A stretch of 64,000 nt of DNA, taken from the NCBI GenBank assembly GCA_002633005.1, contig NMRA01000845.1, positions 58,636 to 122,635 of the forward strand. Reading direction: 5' to 3'. Below, piece after piece: positions 22,036 through 33,589 of this stretch. This DNA is from Phoronis australis (Eukaryota > Phoronida > Phoronidae). The position numbers and the translations under genes were made by a program. The first letter of the stretch is position 1. Each line of letters starts with the position of its first letter. The notes under the pieces were generated by a model. It ran no database searches. It was not told where the DNA came from and saw only the letters and a list, made by a program, of their open reading frames with translations.

Positions 22036-22568
22036 TAGATTAGTTCCTCGGTAAGGGTTGAGGTTAGCAGGGCTTCTTTAACTTTTCCTCGTCTTATCCT
22101 CTCATGGTCCTTTGTGTAGGGATCTTTGTGGTCGTCACTTTGAGGCAAGCAGGAGGATAGGGGACCAGTCACGTGCTGAGGCTTGCAGAAAAAGCTCCTG
22201 TAGTTGCGGAGACAGTCCAGACGAGCTGGCACCGAAGCTTGCCAACATCAGTCAACACCACGTCTGGAGCACAATGACAGAGAAACGGAGAAATTTGACC
22301 AAAATGACTTTGTCACCCTTCCTTAGGCTGCCGTAGTCGTCAATCAAGACCATAGGGACTCGACTTCACAAACTCATGCTTAAAGACATCACATACAATG
22401 TTACGTTACTGTCCTGTGATTAACAGGCAACTGAAAAGCGTCTCAACACCATACATTGACTTTCCCTTGACAGGGACAGTCTTGTTTAGCAACTCCGTTG
22501 TTTTGACTTTTTCTTAGTTGCTAATAACATTCACTTCTTATCTAAACTAAACTAGACTGCTCAGCTCC

Positions 22569-22650
22569 TTCACAGCGACCAGTTCGTTCTGAGCAATTAC
22601 GATGGAAGGAACTACCCAGCCATTGCTGATGTTGCGGAGACATGGCTGCT
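22569..22650 (+). pseudogene. Short coding-like piece (YDGRNYPAI)
   Basis: The frame reads LLHSDQFVLSNYDGRNYPAI followed by ADVAETWLL. 'Y-D-G-x-x-(Y/F)-P-(G/A)' followed by a hydrophobic/acidic strand resembles the small barrel-like motif (V.YDG..YPG.V..V) seen in many transposon and host ORFs. It may belong with 21808-22035. No reliable exon edges are seen. Confidence 0.2.
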
Positions 22651-23293
22651 GGTCAGTGAATGGATGTCTGTGCTTTTCTAGCTCCTCTGCGATCTCTCTT
22701 TATTTGCCCTCGTACAGTTTCATTCTCTCCTCTCCATCCTTGTTGTGATTAGTATTTCCCAATCTACTCCACAATGTGCCTTCTGCTCTTCACCATCTTC
22801 ATTCTACATTTGCTCCATGGCGGTATCAAGGTGGGCATATCCACCAAAACGATTTACTCACATGGTCCCTTGCTCGGCTCTTGTTTAGATGCCGTTTATA
22901 TCCCCATAATCTTTTACTCGTTTGATATATGTTTGTTCTTCGAACTGATCAGCTGGTACTGCAGTCTTGTCATCCGAGTGTCGACAAACGTGTTCACCTT
23001 TGAGTAGGTCTTTCTTGATATTCTCGGGAAGGTGCTCTGAACACAGTACATTTCAAAATAAACTTCAACAGAACTCTGCCAAATTGTTAAACTTTCAAAC
23101 GCCTTGCCAGAATTGTTTGGCACTGTAGTCGAACCTTTATCGCAATAAAATGACGTGTTTTAGGCAACGTACACAATTTTGGTGACATGCTGCGAAGAAA
23201 TATGTCAACATCTCCTTAAAGGGTTGTAGAAGGAAGAAGGAAGAAACATGAGAGACAGCAGTGTTGACTAAAGAAAGAACCTACCCGTACCTT

Positions 23294-23420
23294 ACCGTCG
23301 GGTGGTTGTTAACCATCTCCTGACTGTTTGCCTGCGCAAAGACTAGGTCCAAGCCTTTCTGTTGGCTATACTGGAGACTCCAGGAAATGTAAATGTAATG
23401 AGCCCTCCCACGCCAAATGC
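23294..23420 (-). CDS. Possible internal exon, unrecognised
   Basis: The minus-strand frame reads WRGRAHYIYISWSLQYSQQK then GLDLVFAQANSQEMVNNHPT and ends at a strong donor (CCGACG|GTAAGG). Upstream, CTGAAG is a weak acceptor candidate. No domain is recognised and no partner exons were found, so this is only a lead. Confidence 0.2.
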
Positions 23421-24324
23421 TTCCTTCAGTGGGGATACAACCCAAGAAATTTATGAACAGAGTATTTGACACACTATTGTCTTCTTCCAAAATCAGTGTC
23501 TTATAAAATATATTTAAGTGCTTAGTGAAGAAAATGAAATGCAAGTGACATGAAAAAGTGAATATCATAAGGATGTTAGGCAATTTTAATCTTTTACCTG
23601 CTGTTTGGACTTGATAATGACTCTACATCAATACAATAACATCGGATATGGACTCCGCATCACAGAAAATGGTATAAACGTTGTATTGAATGACCCTGTA
23701 AGTCAATCAAGTTGAATAAACAATGTGGTCCGAAATTCAAAATGGCGGCATCCGCCATCGTGAATTGCAAAAACTGCTGAAGGTTGCACAAAGTGCAAAC
23801 CAAGCTAATTTTGTTCTCCTGATCATAGTTAATATACTTCAACAACAGTTGTCAATATTTTAGGACTCCCTATGGGGGGCGATAGTGCCCGCAACTAGGC
23901 TATTATATAATGTAGAATAGTTTAACGTGATGTAATGTAACGCACGTGTGCCTTTTATTGCACGAACGGCTCTTACAATCGTTGTTTTGAATGTCAGGAT
24001 ATGTTTTATTAGGAAGTAGTAGTCACTTATTAAAAGCGGTTTTACACCCGGCTTCCATGACAAAAAACAAACTTTGATTTACACTTCTTACCAGTTATGA
24101 AATTTGTCCTCTATCGACTTCAGGCTATCGAAATAAATGATAGTAAGATATTGTCATGACATGTCATTTTATACGCAGAGCATGGTTTCAAGGAGCTGTT
24201 AGGTCTTAACAAACTCGAATATCATTTCTGATCTGACTAAGGAGCAAGTTGAGGCCACTTTCATAACGGTAAATAGTCTAAATCAAAGTTTGCTTCTTCG
24301 ACGGAACGTGATTTTGTAAGAGCT

Positions 24325-24760
24325 TTGCTCTGCAGTGCGAAGAAGTTAGAGATTGCCATTGTTGACTACAACGTTCGAATTTTGACACCAAATGCAATCA
24401 GTTATGCAACTCCTGAGCAGTGGATGTATCGTAAATTGATGCCACAAAGAGGAGAATTGTTTCTACGGTTTCTGCAGTGGAAATTATGCTCGATTTCAAA
24501 ATTGGATGAAATAGTTGAAAGAGTGCTCGTCCTGAAGAGCACATACGAAGGTTGTAGGAGAGTTAACAGTGTAGAGTTTCAAAAATGCATTCTTCGTTTT
24601 GTCTCAGACTCTACAACTGGAATTATTTGTGGTGTTTTAGAACTGCTGTGCTCTACAAAAAAAAACGTCGAGATTTCTGGAATTACACAAGTTAGCGGTG
24701 AAACTATTTTCTTGTATTCATATGTCATGGTATTGTTCTTAAAATTTCGGGACACGCTAT
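24325..24760 (+). other. Open frame of unknown meaning ending in the GT microsatellite
   Basis: The frame reads KKLEIAIVDYNVRILTPNA, YATPEQWMYRKLMPQRGELF and further mixed sequence for about 145 codons. It then runs into the microsatellite, where the reading becomes a meaningless Cys-Val run. Composition is protein-like and an acceptor-like TTTGCTCTGCAG precedes it. There is no recognised domain. It may be a relic of a coding exon. Confidence 0.25.
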
Positions 24761-24771
24761 ATATACAGTGT

Positions 24772-24772
24772 A

Positions 24773-24816
<44 letters not shown>

Positions 24817-24860
24817 TGTGTATGTGTGTGTGTGTGTGTGTGTGAGTGGGTGTATGTGTG
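24772..24860 (+). repeat. (GT)n microsatellite
   Basis: This is an almost pure GT run with a few TATG/TTTG/GAGTGG interruptions, followed to about 24935 by further GTGC/CATGTG alternating purine-pyrimidine sequence. Open frames through it on both strands are artefacts of the repeat. Confidence 0.95.
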
Positions 24861-24935
24861 AATGTGTGTATCCACGTGCGCGTGTAGGTACATACATGTG
24901 CTTGCGTGCACATGCATATGCGTGCATGCGTGTGA

Positions 24936-26085
24936 TTTATTGGCTTTCAATATCTCCGGGATTAATCGACCAAAAACAAAGTAAGTTGGCAGAATTATCT
25001 TTAATCTATGTTCGTCAAGAATGTGAAAAACGTAGATATCACTAAGAATTATGGAGAATGTCGTATTGTTTTGCTGTTTTATTTCGTGTAGGCTTTACAG
25101 ATCCGTTGCTTATTGGTCATCGTATGCTTCAATTAAATTAAATGTTGTGATCAAATGACTATGACTTTATTGATAGGCACGTTTTGTACATGTACATGTA
25201 CATTGCTTGGGTGTTCGTTTACTTGCTTATTTAATGTTATTTTCGTTTCATTGGACGAGAGTGCACCAAAGTTTGCTAGAGAAAATTACGTAGGATGTCA
25301 ATTCGAAATCTGCTGTGAAATTTCGTTTTTCGTTCCTTAAGCTTCACACACTTTGTTCTTGCTGATCCCTTAAATAGGAATTAATACAACAAGCACAGGA
25401 CACAGTCACATCTCCCCAAATACAATAAAACAAGGCGTATATGAGCTTAGTAAACATATGACATTTTTTATAAATCCATCTCTGGACTCTGGAACAGTCC
25501 TGGCCAATTTGAAATTGCCAAATTTGCGTTCATGTATAAAACAGAACGATCGTAACAGCGCGTTGCTCTCTTGTTTCAGATTACAGGCCAGTTCCACTAT
25601 GTTCTCTAAAGTTCACGCTTCTAAAAATCCTACATGTGCTTTACAATGCGACAGTATGAGGACTTGCGTAAATCTTTGCGTAACTAGCCAAATTAAGCGA
25701 TGAAGTTCCCCATCTAAGTAAAATGGTGACTTTTTTTGAATACATGTACTTCCTCGCCTGCAATTCCCTAGTCAAATATTTTTAATTGGTGCAATTTTAC
25801 GACATGACTTTTCAGCTACAGGAAGAACTTGTCGAGAGAAATGGGTACAACTGAGACAACACTTTCAGGAAGTCATTTTGCCGATGGTTAAAAATATACA
25901 ATAACACGGTTTGTTCCACCATCTTGAATATATAATTGCATTGTAGATAGAGTAAACAATCCAATTCACACGCGTTTCCCATGTAAGTGGACGGGGGAGT
26001 AAAAGGTGTTTAAACATGTTAAACAGATTTTCAAAACCTCGCTACATGTATAATGCCATTCCCAAAGTAGTCAGCATTGCTTCAT
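24936..26085. other. Non-coding stretch
   Basis: No gene is supported here. A run of the palindrome TACATGTACATGTACA lies at 25188-25203. Confidence 0.4.
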
Positions 26086-26425
26086 TCTCATTTTTCTTCC
26101 TGAGAATCATAGCATGCTCCCATTTGGAGTGCATTTAAAATACCGATGACTTTAATGTTGATCCGGCAATTTCCAAGGCCAGCCACGTTTTCACAAATTC
26201 CATCCCATTTCAATACTCATATTGTTAGTTGAACTTCGTTAAAAAATACAGTATTGCAATTAAAGCCAATACGATTGCAATTTCCTGCTGTCGCCAATCA
26301 CCCCAGCATTGGCTGACAAGCAAAGATGAGATATATGTACACCTATTTGTCCAAAAATCCCTCAATATACACGAATTGATGGCACACAATCATTATCAAG
26401 TGCTGTTTTAGACATCAACGCGCTA
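26086..26425 (+). repeat. 340-bp block, copy 1 of a tandem pair joined by a single N
   Basis: From TCTCATTTTTCTTCC to CGCGCTA this block is repeated at 26427-26767 with a few substitutions and one extra A. The copies meet at a lone N (26426). As at 4998, this is best read as two overlapping or allelic contig ends retained in tandem. Confidence 0.92.
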
Positions 26426-26426
26426 N
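26426..26426. other. Single-N join
   Basis: A lone N sits exactly between the two 340-bp copies. Confidence 0.95.
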
Positions 26427-26767
26427 TCTCATTTTTCTTCCTGAGAATCATAGCATGCTCCCATTTGGAGTGCATTTAAAATACCGATGACTTTAGTGTT
26501 GATCCGGTAATTTCCAAGGCCAGCCACGTTTTCACAAATTCCATCCCATTTCAATACTCATATTGTTAGTTGAACTTCGTTAAAAAAATACAGTACTGCA
26601 ATTAAAGCCAATACGATTGCAATTTCCTGCTGTCGCCAATCACCCCAGCATTGGCTGACAAGCAAAGATGAGATATATGTACACCTATTTGTCCAAAAAT
26701 CCCTCAATATACACGAATTGATGGCACACAATCATTATCAAGTGCTGTTTTAGACATCAACGCGCTA
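26427..26767 (+). repeat. 340-bp block, copy 2 of the tandem pair
   Basis: This is the second copy of 26086-26425. It has one additional A in the A-run after GAACTTCGTT and a few single-base differences. Confidence 0.92.
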
Positions 26768-29700
26768 CTTTAAGAGAAATTTGCATTTTGCTATCGATTA
26801 CCCTTACAGCGTAATGTAAACATGGCCTGTACTTGTACCTAATTCTTCACCAAACGAGAGCACACGATGCATTTGCTCAACTGGACTCGTGTACAGCGCA
26901 TACAGTACGTGACGTCAGAGCCCATTGACTTCGTATTCTGCCTATGCTGGGAGTATCTATGCTAACTCCGATTTTAACAAAACTCGGAAGGAACTTTTTT
27001 AAAGGCGAGAAGAGTTTCAGTTAAAGAAATGGCACCGAAATACTTTATGTCATGCAAAAGATGAGTTCTTGAAACTGCGACCACTTGGCATTGGACAAAA
27101 CAGTACGCGGCATGCTAAATATCGACTGCCGTCAACTGCCAGCCCCATTGCACTGTGTCAGACTACGCTTTCTATGGGCATTAAGTTCTAAACAGACTCG
27201 GTGGAAACCTGATCAATCGAGATGCTCCAAGTTGCTTTAGAGCTGCACCTCGTTGTCACAGGTTAACACCTGTAGGCAAAATTTTCGAACTGCCCCCTAA
27301 CGTCGCCCTATTTCAACCTTCAGTTGCCATCATGCCGACATTTTCGACTCACCTACCCAAATCATGTTCTTTGGTTGTCACCACTTTCGTCCGACGTAAT
27401 GTCTAGTTTTATAAAGCAATACCTCTGTGGAGGATGGCCTTGGTTTGTGCAGGGTCCTACGAAGTCGCTTAAATTCCAAGAACAATAATCCGGTACTACG
27501 TGGTTGGTAATGTTAACAACTTTTCTCTTGGACTTTTAATATTAAAGTAAACGCAACACATGTTTATGCCCAACACACCACGGCATTTAAAATTGCGTAT
27601 GTCACAACATCGTTGCCCTAGCTACGGGGACACATAAGACCCGGCTGATTTTTACCTGCCAGACAATTTCAGTAAAGGAATGCTTCTGCCGAAACAACAT
27701 TCGCCATAAGGAGCGTGTACAATGATTGAATATAGAACGACGCGCCAAATGGTGGAACAATCATTGCCATTTTCGAAGCCAAAACGGCTAGGGATTACAT
27801 TATATAATATGTGTGAAACGTGGGAGATGTTCGTCCACAAACTTTTCGATGTACACGTGTATGCAAACAAGTTCAGAAATTCTGAGGTTGGCGCGTTCTC
27901 CTGGGCAACACTTAGGGTCTGCTTAAAAAGAATACGATCGAAAAACGCATTTGGGGATTATTTTGGAACGGGATAGACTTCATGAAGTTAATTAGCTTGG
28001 ACCAGATGTATAAAACAACAACATTCGTTTTTTGTGTTTAAATACGCTTAAAATACCATACCGTTGATCAAGTGGGAATTAGTTCCGCCAGTCAAAAAAT
28101 CACTCCAGGGGTCATCTTCCAGATCCTGCTTTAACTTTGCGTATGTGATCATGGTGTGGCTCCGATACAAAAATCACCAATTTTGCGCTTATTGGCCTCT
28201 TAGTTTTTTCCTACAGGCCTTTAAAGGCTTATGGAGGAAATGACACGTTTTTGCATACTGAAAACAGCAATTCTCCAATATAAATAACAGATAAATTGCA
28301 TGCAATGAGAGAAAATTACATAATGGGATCAAGAAGTGGGATATGAGGTCTACCAAATGAAATTGATATTAATGATTTCGCTGCATTCATCACTTGACAG
28401 GGAAGGTAAATCAGTAAGCACTTTTTTGCAGTGTTGAAAGTGGGTATCACTCAAGTGCTTCTATAAGCTAGTTTGCGGGGCTGTGGACATTGAAATATAT
28501 GTTTTGGCTAGATCTTGGCTATGTGATCAAATTTAAAATCTCTTTAATGTTTTTTTTATTTTTTGCTCTAAAAATGCTACAATGTTACGTGTTCTACACT
28601 TTTAAACGAATGTTTTTGTAACTCCGTTACATTTAAAATAATAAGAACAATAATTAATGGGAAGCACAATTTTAGGGACCACAATGTGGTCTGACATATC
28701 GCTACTATCATTTCACCCGGCGTTGAGCTTTACTGACAGTGGGTCAGAGGTTACGCAGGCACAAGTGATGAGTCAAACATAATTGCCTGGTGTCAATACC
28801 CAAAACAGTTGGCGCCTTAGGGACACTTTTTAGGCTGACATGAATAATTCAGGTGATTTTTAGGGAAATGTTCCAATTTGTGCTCCATATCAAGATAATT
28901 AAGCTTTTATTTATAAAAAAGTTCTTTTGAATTAAGGATTCGAGATTGTATGAAGCGGTTGAACCGGAAATTGTTTTTTTCGGTTTGAATACAAAAGCCT
29001 GCATCACAGGAAAGGTGTTGATGTCTGAAATACAAAAGAATTATAAATAACAAAATCGCATGGTAAATTCAAAAGTTATTGCCATTCACTTGTCAAATTT
29101 TTACTAAAAGTGCTTAAGAGTTATTTTCACACATATTCTAGCGGTAAAATTTAGTAACACATATCCTTACCTACTATCCTGTGCAATCCATGAGTTACCA
29201 CCAGAATTCAATCACGAAGGGCTAACGTATGTAGTGGTCATTAAAGTGTTCATAATTCACGTTAGACAACATGGCGACGTTTCTGAACTGAAAGACATGT
29301 TCAACCGGCTACCTTGTCAGCGGTGAAGATTTAACTATCATGCATTTGTAGACACACTGCTACACAAAGCGGTTTTGTACAGTTTGCCGGTGCTTATGCC
29401 CTAACTATTGTGGTTTTTCTATTTCTTTCAATGTGAAGTGCCCATCCAATTGACCTTGCATTCTGCTACGATCTGTTGAAATTGTTTTAAAATCGTTTTT
29501 TGTTTGAAAGCCAACTTCTGTTCAACGGATGATTATGTTTCACAATAGGATACATATGTTTCTAGATTTCATGCATAAAATGTGATTTTGATTCATGTTT
29601 TGCAACTAGTTACTTTCTATTTCAAAATATATCAAAGCAACAATTGTGAACACTCTTATTTGATTTACAGAAATGGGTTACATTTGGATTATAAAGTGTG

Positions 29701-30543
29701 AAGCTTACTTGAATCCTTCTGCCTTATATCTTCATATTATTTATTTTCATGCTTGTCAAATTCTAGAAAAAGTGTAAGGAGGAAGCTTTTATGACGCTCA
29801 GTCGCCATGGTAACAATTGCGCATGTCTACTTTCTTAGTTAACGTGAACTTGGTTCAATCCGTATTGCTAAAAAGTTACTTACTGTGGCAAAAGGCTGTT
29901 ACAGTATGATCATTTTAATTTGCGTATTAATTTGTAATGCCACGTTGCTAAGTGTAAGCCTCAGCTACAATGAAACTTTTGAAACGTGCGTCCAATATTT
30001 TTAAGAGATATCATTTTTATCTCTAGTGGGAGTGTGACAACAAGTGACAACATCAGATTTGGTTAAACAATTAGCATACTGTAAAAGTGACAAAACTCCG
30101 ATTATGTGACTTTTTATCTTTTTATGTAATGACTATCCGGTAATAATGTGAACGTTACTAGGGCACCAGTTAGCAGCTGACGGGGGCCACCGGTTAAATG
30201 TATGAGCGGTTTCCAAAATGGCAAACTGTCACTGGTGTGGCAGTACCAGTTAGACTCATTCGAAAACATGCATGAAAATAATATTAATCTCTGCGGTAAG
30301 AAATGGAAAGAAAAACGATGCTGGACTGCAGCATGTAAACGACGTTTCTATTTTAATCAAAACTCATCCTCAGACACAGAAAACAAAATGTCGTAACAGA
30401 ATTAGATATACATTGAAACTTCGTTCTCAAACATGCATGTGCCATCGTTTCCTCGACGGAAATGTTTTGGCCAAATTTCATGAAATTTCACCAAAAAATC
30501 CGGTTATAGAAACTGCCACCAGGGGGCCAGCAGTAGTCCAGTT
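26768..30543. other. 3.8-kb stretch without a supported gene
   Basis: AT-rich sequence. The only lead is at 30201-30295 on the plus strand: an ATG opens MSGFQNGKLSLVWQYQLDSF and ends at a donor (CTGCG|GTAAGA), which could be a first exon. No downstream partner was found. An 85-residue open frame at 27722-27976 has no features. Confidence 0.35.
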
Positions 30544-30716
30544 CCTGGTTGCATGAAACAGTCCCTAAATGTTAGGAATGTTCTTAAGTCTTAGGAACGT
30601 CCCTAAATTTTAGGGACTGTTGCATGAAACATTTCCAGTTAGTTTAAGCAATAAATAGGGACTCAGCTTTTGGGGTTACCTAAAGTAAGTCCCTAAGTTC
30701 AGTCCCTAGCAATAAA

Positions 30717-30926
30717 ATGGCTGATCAAGCTCATGTTGCAGCTGAAGAAAGAATTTTCCGTGACAGAACTCACCCGCTCGAGAGGTATAGCGACAGTGGG
30801 TTCAATGAAAGATTTAGATTTTCAAGGGTTGGGATATTTATGTTAATTAGAAAGCTTGAAGAGAAGCTGCACTTGTCGAATACGAAAGGCGTGATCTCAC
30901 CCACTGAAGTAGTACTTCCATCGTAA
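30717..30926 (+). pseudogene. Harbinger (HARBI1-like) transposase N-terminal fragment
   Basis: The frame begins MADQAHVAAEERIFRDRTHP, then LERYSDSGFNERFRFSR, then a helix with RKLEEKL, then SPTEVVL. R-x-F/Y-R-D-R-T-x-P-L-E-x-Y-(S/D)-D-x-x-F-x-x-R-F-R-(F/L)-S is the standard start of PIF/Harbinger transposases. The reading stops at the point where the family would continue with its LRFYATGSF region. The DDE catalytic domain is missing, replaced by unrelated and MITE sequence. It cannot encode an active enzyme. Confidence 0.75.
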
Positions 30927-31115
30927 ACTGAATTTATCGATTACTATAGTGCCACGACTTACCCCAAGTCTCACTTAATGCGCGGGGCAGACGACTTTAA
31001 CAGCGCGTTGGGAAGTGCGGTGACTCCTACCGGAGATTCTGGTATTCTGACCAGTTCGATGTTTTTTAATTTACATTAGCGTGGGCGGCCACAATCGATC
31101 TTCTTCTCACTCAAC

Positions 31116-31350
31116 AGCAGCAGGGGAAGATCCAGGATTTTGAGTTCGGGGGGCCAGGTCACAGGAATAACCAAAATATCGCCACCAGCGCGCGCCCAGC
31201 CTAAAATGAAGGGATGCAGGGGTCTCGAATCTTGGGGTTTGTTGACCTTATTACTAAAAAAAACGGTAAACGGGGTTTGTTCATGGTACCTTGGAGAATT
31301 TTAGGGGGGCCATGCCCCCCTTGCCCACCCCTAAATCCGCCACTGAGCAG
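31116..31350. mobile_element. MITE with CAG..GGATCCAGG/CCGCCACTGAGCAG ends, inside the Harbinger remnant
   Basis: The left end has CAGCAGGGGAAGATCCAGG. The right end read in reverse is CTGCTCAGTGGCGGATTTAG, then GGG runs. Both ends combine a CAG-type tip, GGAT(C/T)(C/T)AGG and a G-run, so they are inverted relatives. A similar but distinct element lies at 39193-39345. Confidence 0.5.
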
Positions 31351-31828
31351 TAGAAAACTCAAATTCTCATATAATGCACATTGACTGTGCACTCTACTCA
31401 TGCAATCATTCAAAAGTGGAACAGAGGACGTAAATTCGACAGGTATTCTCTCGTTGATAGCTATTTTTGCCATATTAAGCGACCTTAGCCACGGCTTTGG
31501 GAACTTACTTTGGATTTAGGGCACTCCCAATAAGGACCGAGTGTAGGACCTCCTCATGCAACAGTTCTTAAACAAAATCCTCATAGGGACTACCCTAACT
31601 AGTTTGGGAACTTGGTTAAGTCCCTAATTAGGGAATGTTTCATGCAACCGGGCACAGGTATCTAAAAACTGACGTCGACTGATTTGATCACCATATTCAT
31701 GATGCTCTAAATTGTCTCAAGTGAGACCTCTCCATTTGCCTGTCCAATTTTAAGACAGGCTTCAGTTATGTGTCCACATGACTGTCGACATGTTTAAGAA
31801 ATTATTACTTATTACAACAATTCACAAG

Positions 31829-31856
31829 AACAACAACAACAACAACAACAACAACA
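31829..31856 (+). repeat. (AAC)n microsatellite
   Basis: This is a run of AAC/ACA triplets following CACAAG. Confidence 0.95.
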
Positions 31857-31931
31857 TAATACATATTATTGGAAATACATTTCCGTCAACACCCGTCCAT
31901 GACATATGTACACTGTATTTGGTCATCTACG

Positions 31932-32085
31932 CTAGGCGACCACTTAGTCGACCCAAGTGCCGACCATAGAAGCGACTCAGCAGACGGCTCCTAGCCGACC
32001 GTTGTTGGTCGGCTGCTGGTCGGCTAGACGACCGGTCGATGGCAGGTCGTCGATCAATTTCCGACCGGTCGGACAAAACTTCGAG
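31932..32085. repeat. GGTCGGC-rich nested palindromes
   Basis: CTAGCCGACC at about 31990 pairs perfectly with GGTCGGCTAG at about 32027, and a smaller AGCCGACC/GGTCGGCT hairpin nests inside. Further CGACCGGTCG-type palindromes continue to 32085. A 164-residue open frame on the minus strand across this region is a composition artefact (Arg/Ser/Ala-rich end). Confidence 0.7.
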
Positions 32086-32291
32086 ATGTGTGCTGTAGTT
32101 CTTGCCTTTTAAGTGGACTTTTGTCTCGTTTTCTACTTTTTTCCGAGTTTTTGTTTCTCTGAGGATGAACTTTTTGCCCAATTCGCCAAATGGTGGGGTT
32201 TGTTCGAGCCCTCCGAGTCCCCTTAGTGCGCGCATGATGTTCTTACGTGTTGAGATAGAGTGGTATATTCCCTGCCAACATAAATGCTCTT

Positions 32292-32830
32292 CATAACCTG
32301 ACAAAACTATACACTTTAAAAAGACGCTCCAAAACAGATCTTGTGTATACTCTGGTGGTGTCAAGATGAACGCAACATTCAGCGACGGCACGGCTCTTAT
32401 GACAGTAAAAAATTCAACCACTGAATAGCCAAGAGAAGTTTAAACGGGCAAGCTTGATTCAGGGCTTCCGTTGCGGTGCACTAAAGTTGGACTACTACGG
32501 CCTGTTCCACTATTTTTGCACAGAGTCTAAACGGAGACTTTCGCCAAAGCTTGCGACTGGCTTTCTCAAAAGTCTCTGTTTAGCTTCCACGTAAACAACA
32601 TGCTAATGTTAAGACATTTTGATGAAACAGGTCCCAGTCTGTCTTCGTTGTTTATATCAAATCTCCGGCCATATACTCAACGAAATCATGTAAGAACACC
32701 AATATTCCCTGGTTCTTTTCACTAAAACCTTTAGTTTTATTTACAACAAACTCATTTCCAAAGATCTACACAGATCGTGAGCATCATGAGTTCGCCTTTT
32801 CGTCTCATCTGCATATGTTGGGAGGAAGGT
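32292..32830 (+). repeat. Diverged duplicated segment, copy A
   Basis: This shares ordered blocks with 33590-34610: AACTA..CA(C/T)TTT(A/C)AAA..GACGCTC, TGTGTA(T)ACTCTG..TCAAGAT, then CAGAGTC/TTCAAACGGA(G/A)ACT..CGCCAA, then ACATTTTGATGAAA(A)C(A/G)GGTCCCAG, then AGAACACC, then TTTCCA(A/G)A..ATCTAC/GTACC..CATCATG. The two copies diverge strongly and are separated by unrelated sequence, so this is an old duplication. No coding capacity is evident. Confidence 0.6.
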
Positions 32831-33000
32831 CCCTGTTAGCTAAAACGCACTACGACTGTTGAATCACCAGATGGACCGCAGCGTTTCCTGTCTACATGTA
32901 CCACAAAACATCTGAAAGCAAATAACGATATTGCGTAAACGTGCTTCTAACAGCAGTTTACAGAAAAGAAGAATGGGTGTTGTTCAACAATACCAAATCT

Positions 33001-33080
33001 GAACGGTTAGTTGAGTTTGTGAGCGATCGTGCTAATAGCGAGAATGTCTTGGGTTCGAACCCCACACTGGCCACAACAGT
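33001..33080 (+). repeat. tRNA-like SINE head
   Basis: TTAGTTGAGTTTGTGAGCG resembles an RNA polymerase III A box and GGGTTCGAACCCC is a good B box about 40 nt later. No 7-bp acceptor stem can be paired around them and the anticodon arm does not fold, so a functional tRNA is rejected. A tRNA-derived SINE is the likeliest reading. Confidence 0.35.
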
Positions 33081-33589
33081 CGATTTTTTGCTTGCATAGA
33101 ATATGTGTACATCGCCTTGTTGATCAATGTTCTAGTTTGTTTTCTAATTGGTTGTCACAGCAGGTCAGTTAGCTCGGTGACACTTTCTGTTTGACGTGAT
33201 CGCAGTTCATTGAAACTAAATGTGCTTTGTCAATATTTTGTAATGTTGAGCCGTTTTACGGAGCCCACACGCAACAAAACTAAAATTGTTTCTACTACAA
33301 CGTGTTTGAATATCATAAAATTGAATCTAATAAAATAGGACAATATGGCAAAAATGTGAGTCAAATTGATTCTTTTCGTTCTCTCGTGCCACCTACATGT
33401 ATCCAACTAAACTTCTGTCAAACTATTACGAATTTACTCGACGTGTTATTGTACCTCATGACAGTGTTACCTCACACATGACAAACGACAATGTAAAGCA
33501 AGCTTGGAGTTGAAATTTGAAGCTTCAGATTCCTTCGTGCTGTAAAGGTTAGTATTTTTCCTCTAAACAATACACAATTAATAACCTTC

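Larger units (their letters stand above)
30544..31652 (+). mobile_element. Harbinger-type transposon remnant with inverted ends
   Basis: The left end (CCTGGTTGCATGAAACAG, then TCCCTAA) and right end (TTAGGGAATG, then TTTCATGCAACCGGGC) are inverse complements with minor mismatches. TTAGGGAC-type subterminal repeats cluster at both ends. The interior keeps a transposase N-terminal fragment (30717-30926) and a younger MITE (31116-31350). The size of about 1.1 kb shows it is internally deleted. Confidence 0.7.

Noticed and set aside
24725-25045. Cys-Val and Thr-His repeat proteins on both strands
   Set aside because: They are translations of the GT microsatellite.
31927-32421. 164-residue open frame on the minus strand
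   Set aside because: It runs through palindromic GGTCGGC repeats and a duplicated non-coding segment. It has no domain, and the paralogous segment does not keep the frame.
33001-33080. Functional tRNA gene
   Set aside because: The A and B boxes are present, but no acceptor stem pairs and the anticodon arm does not fold.
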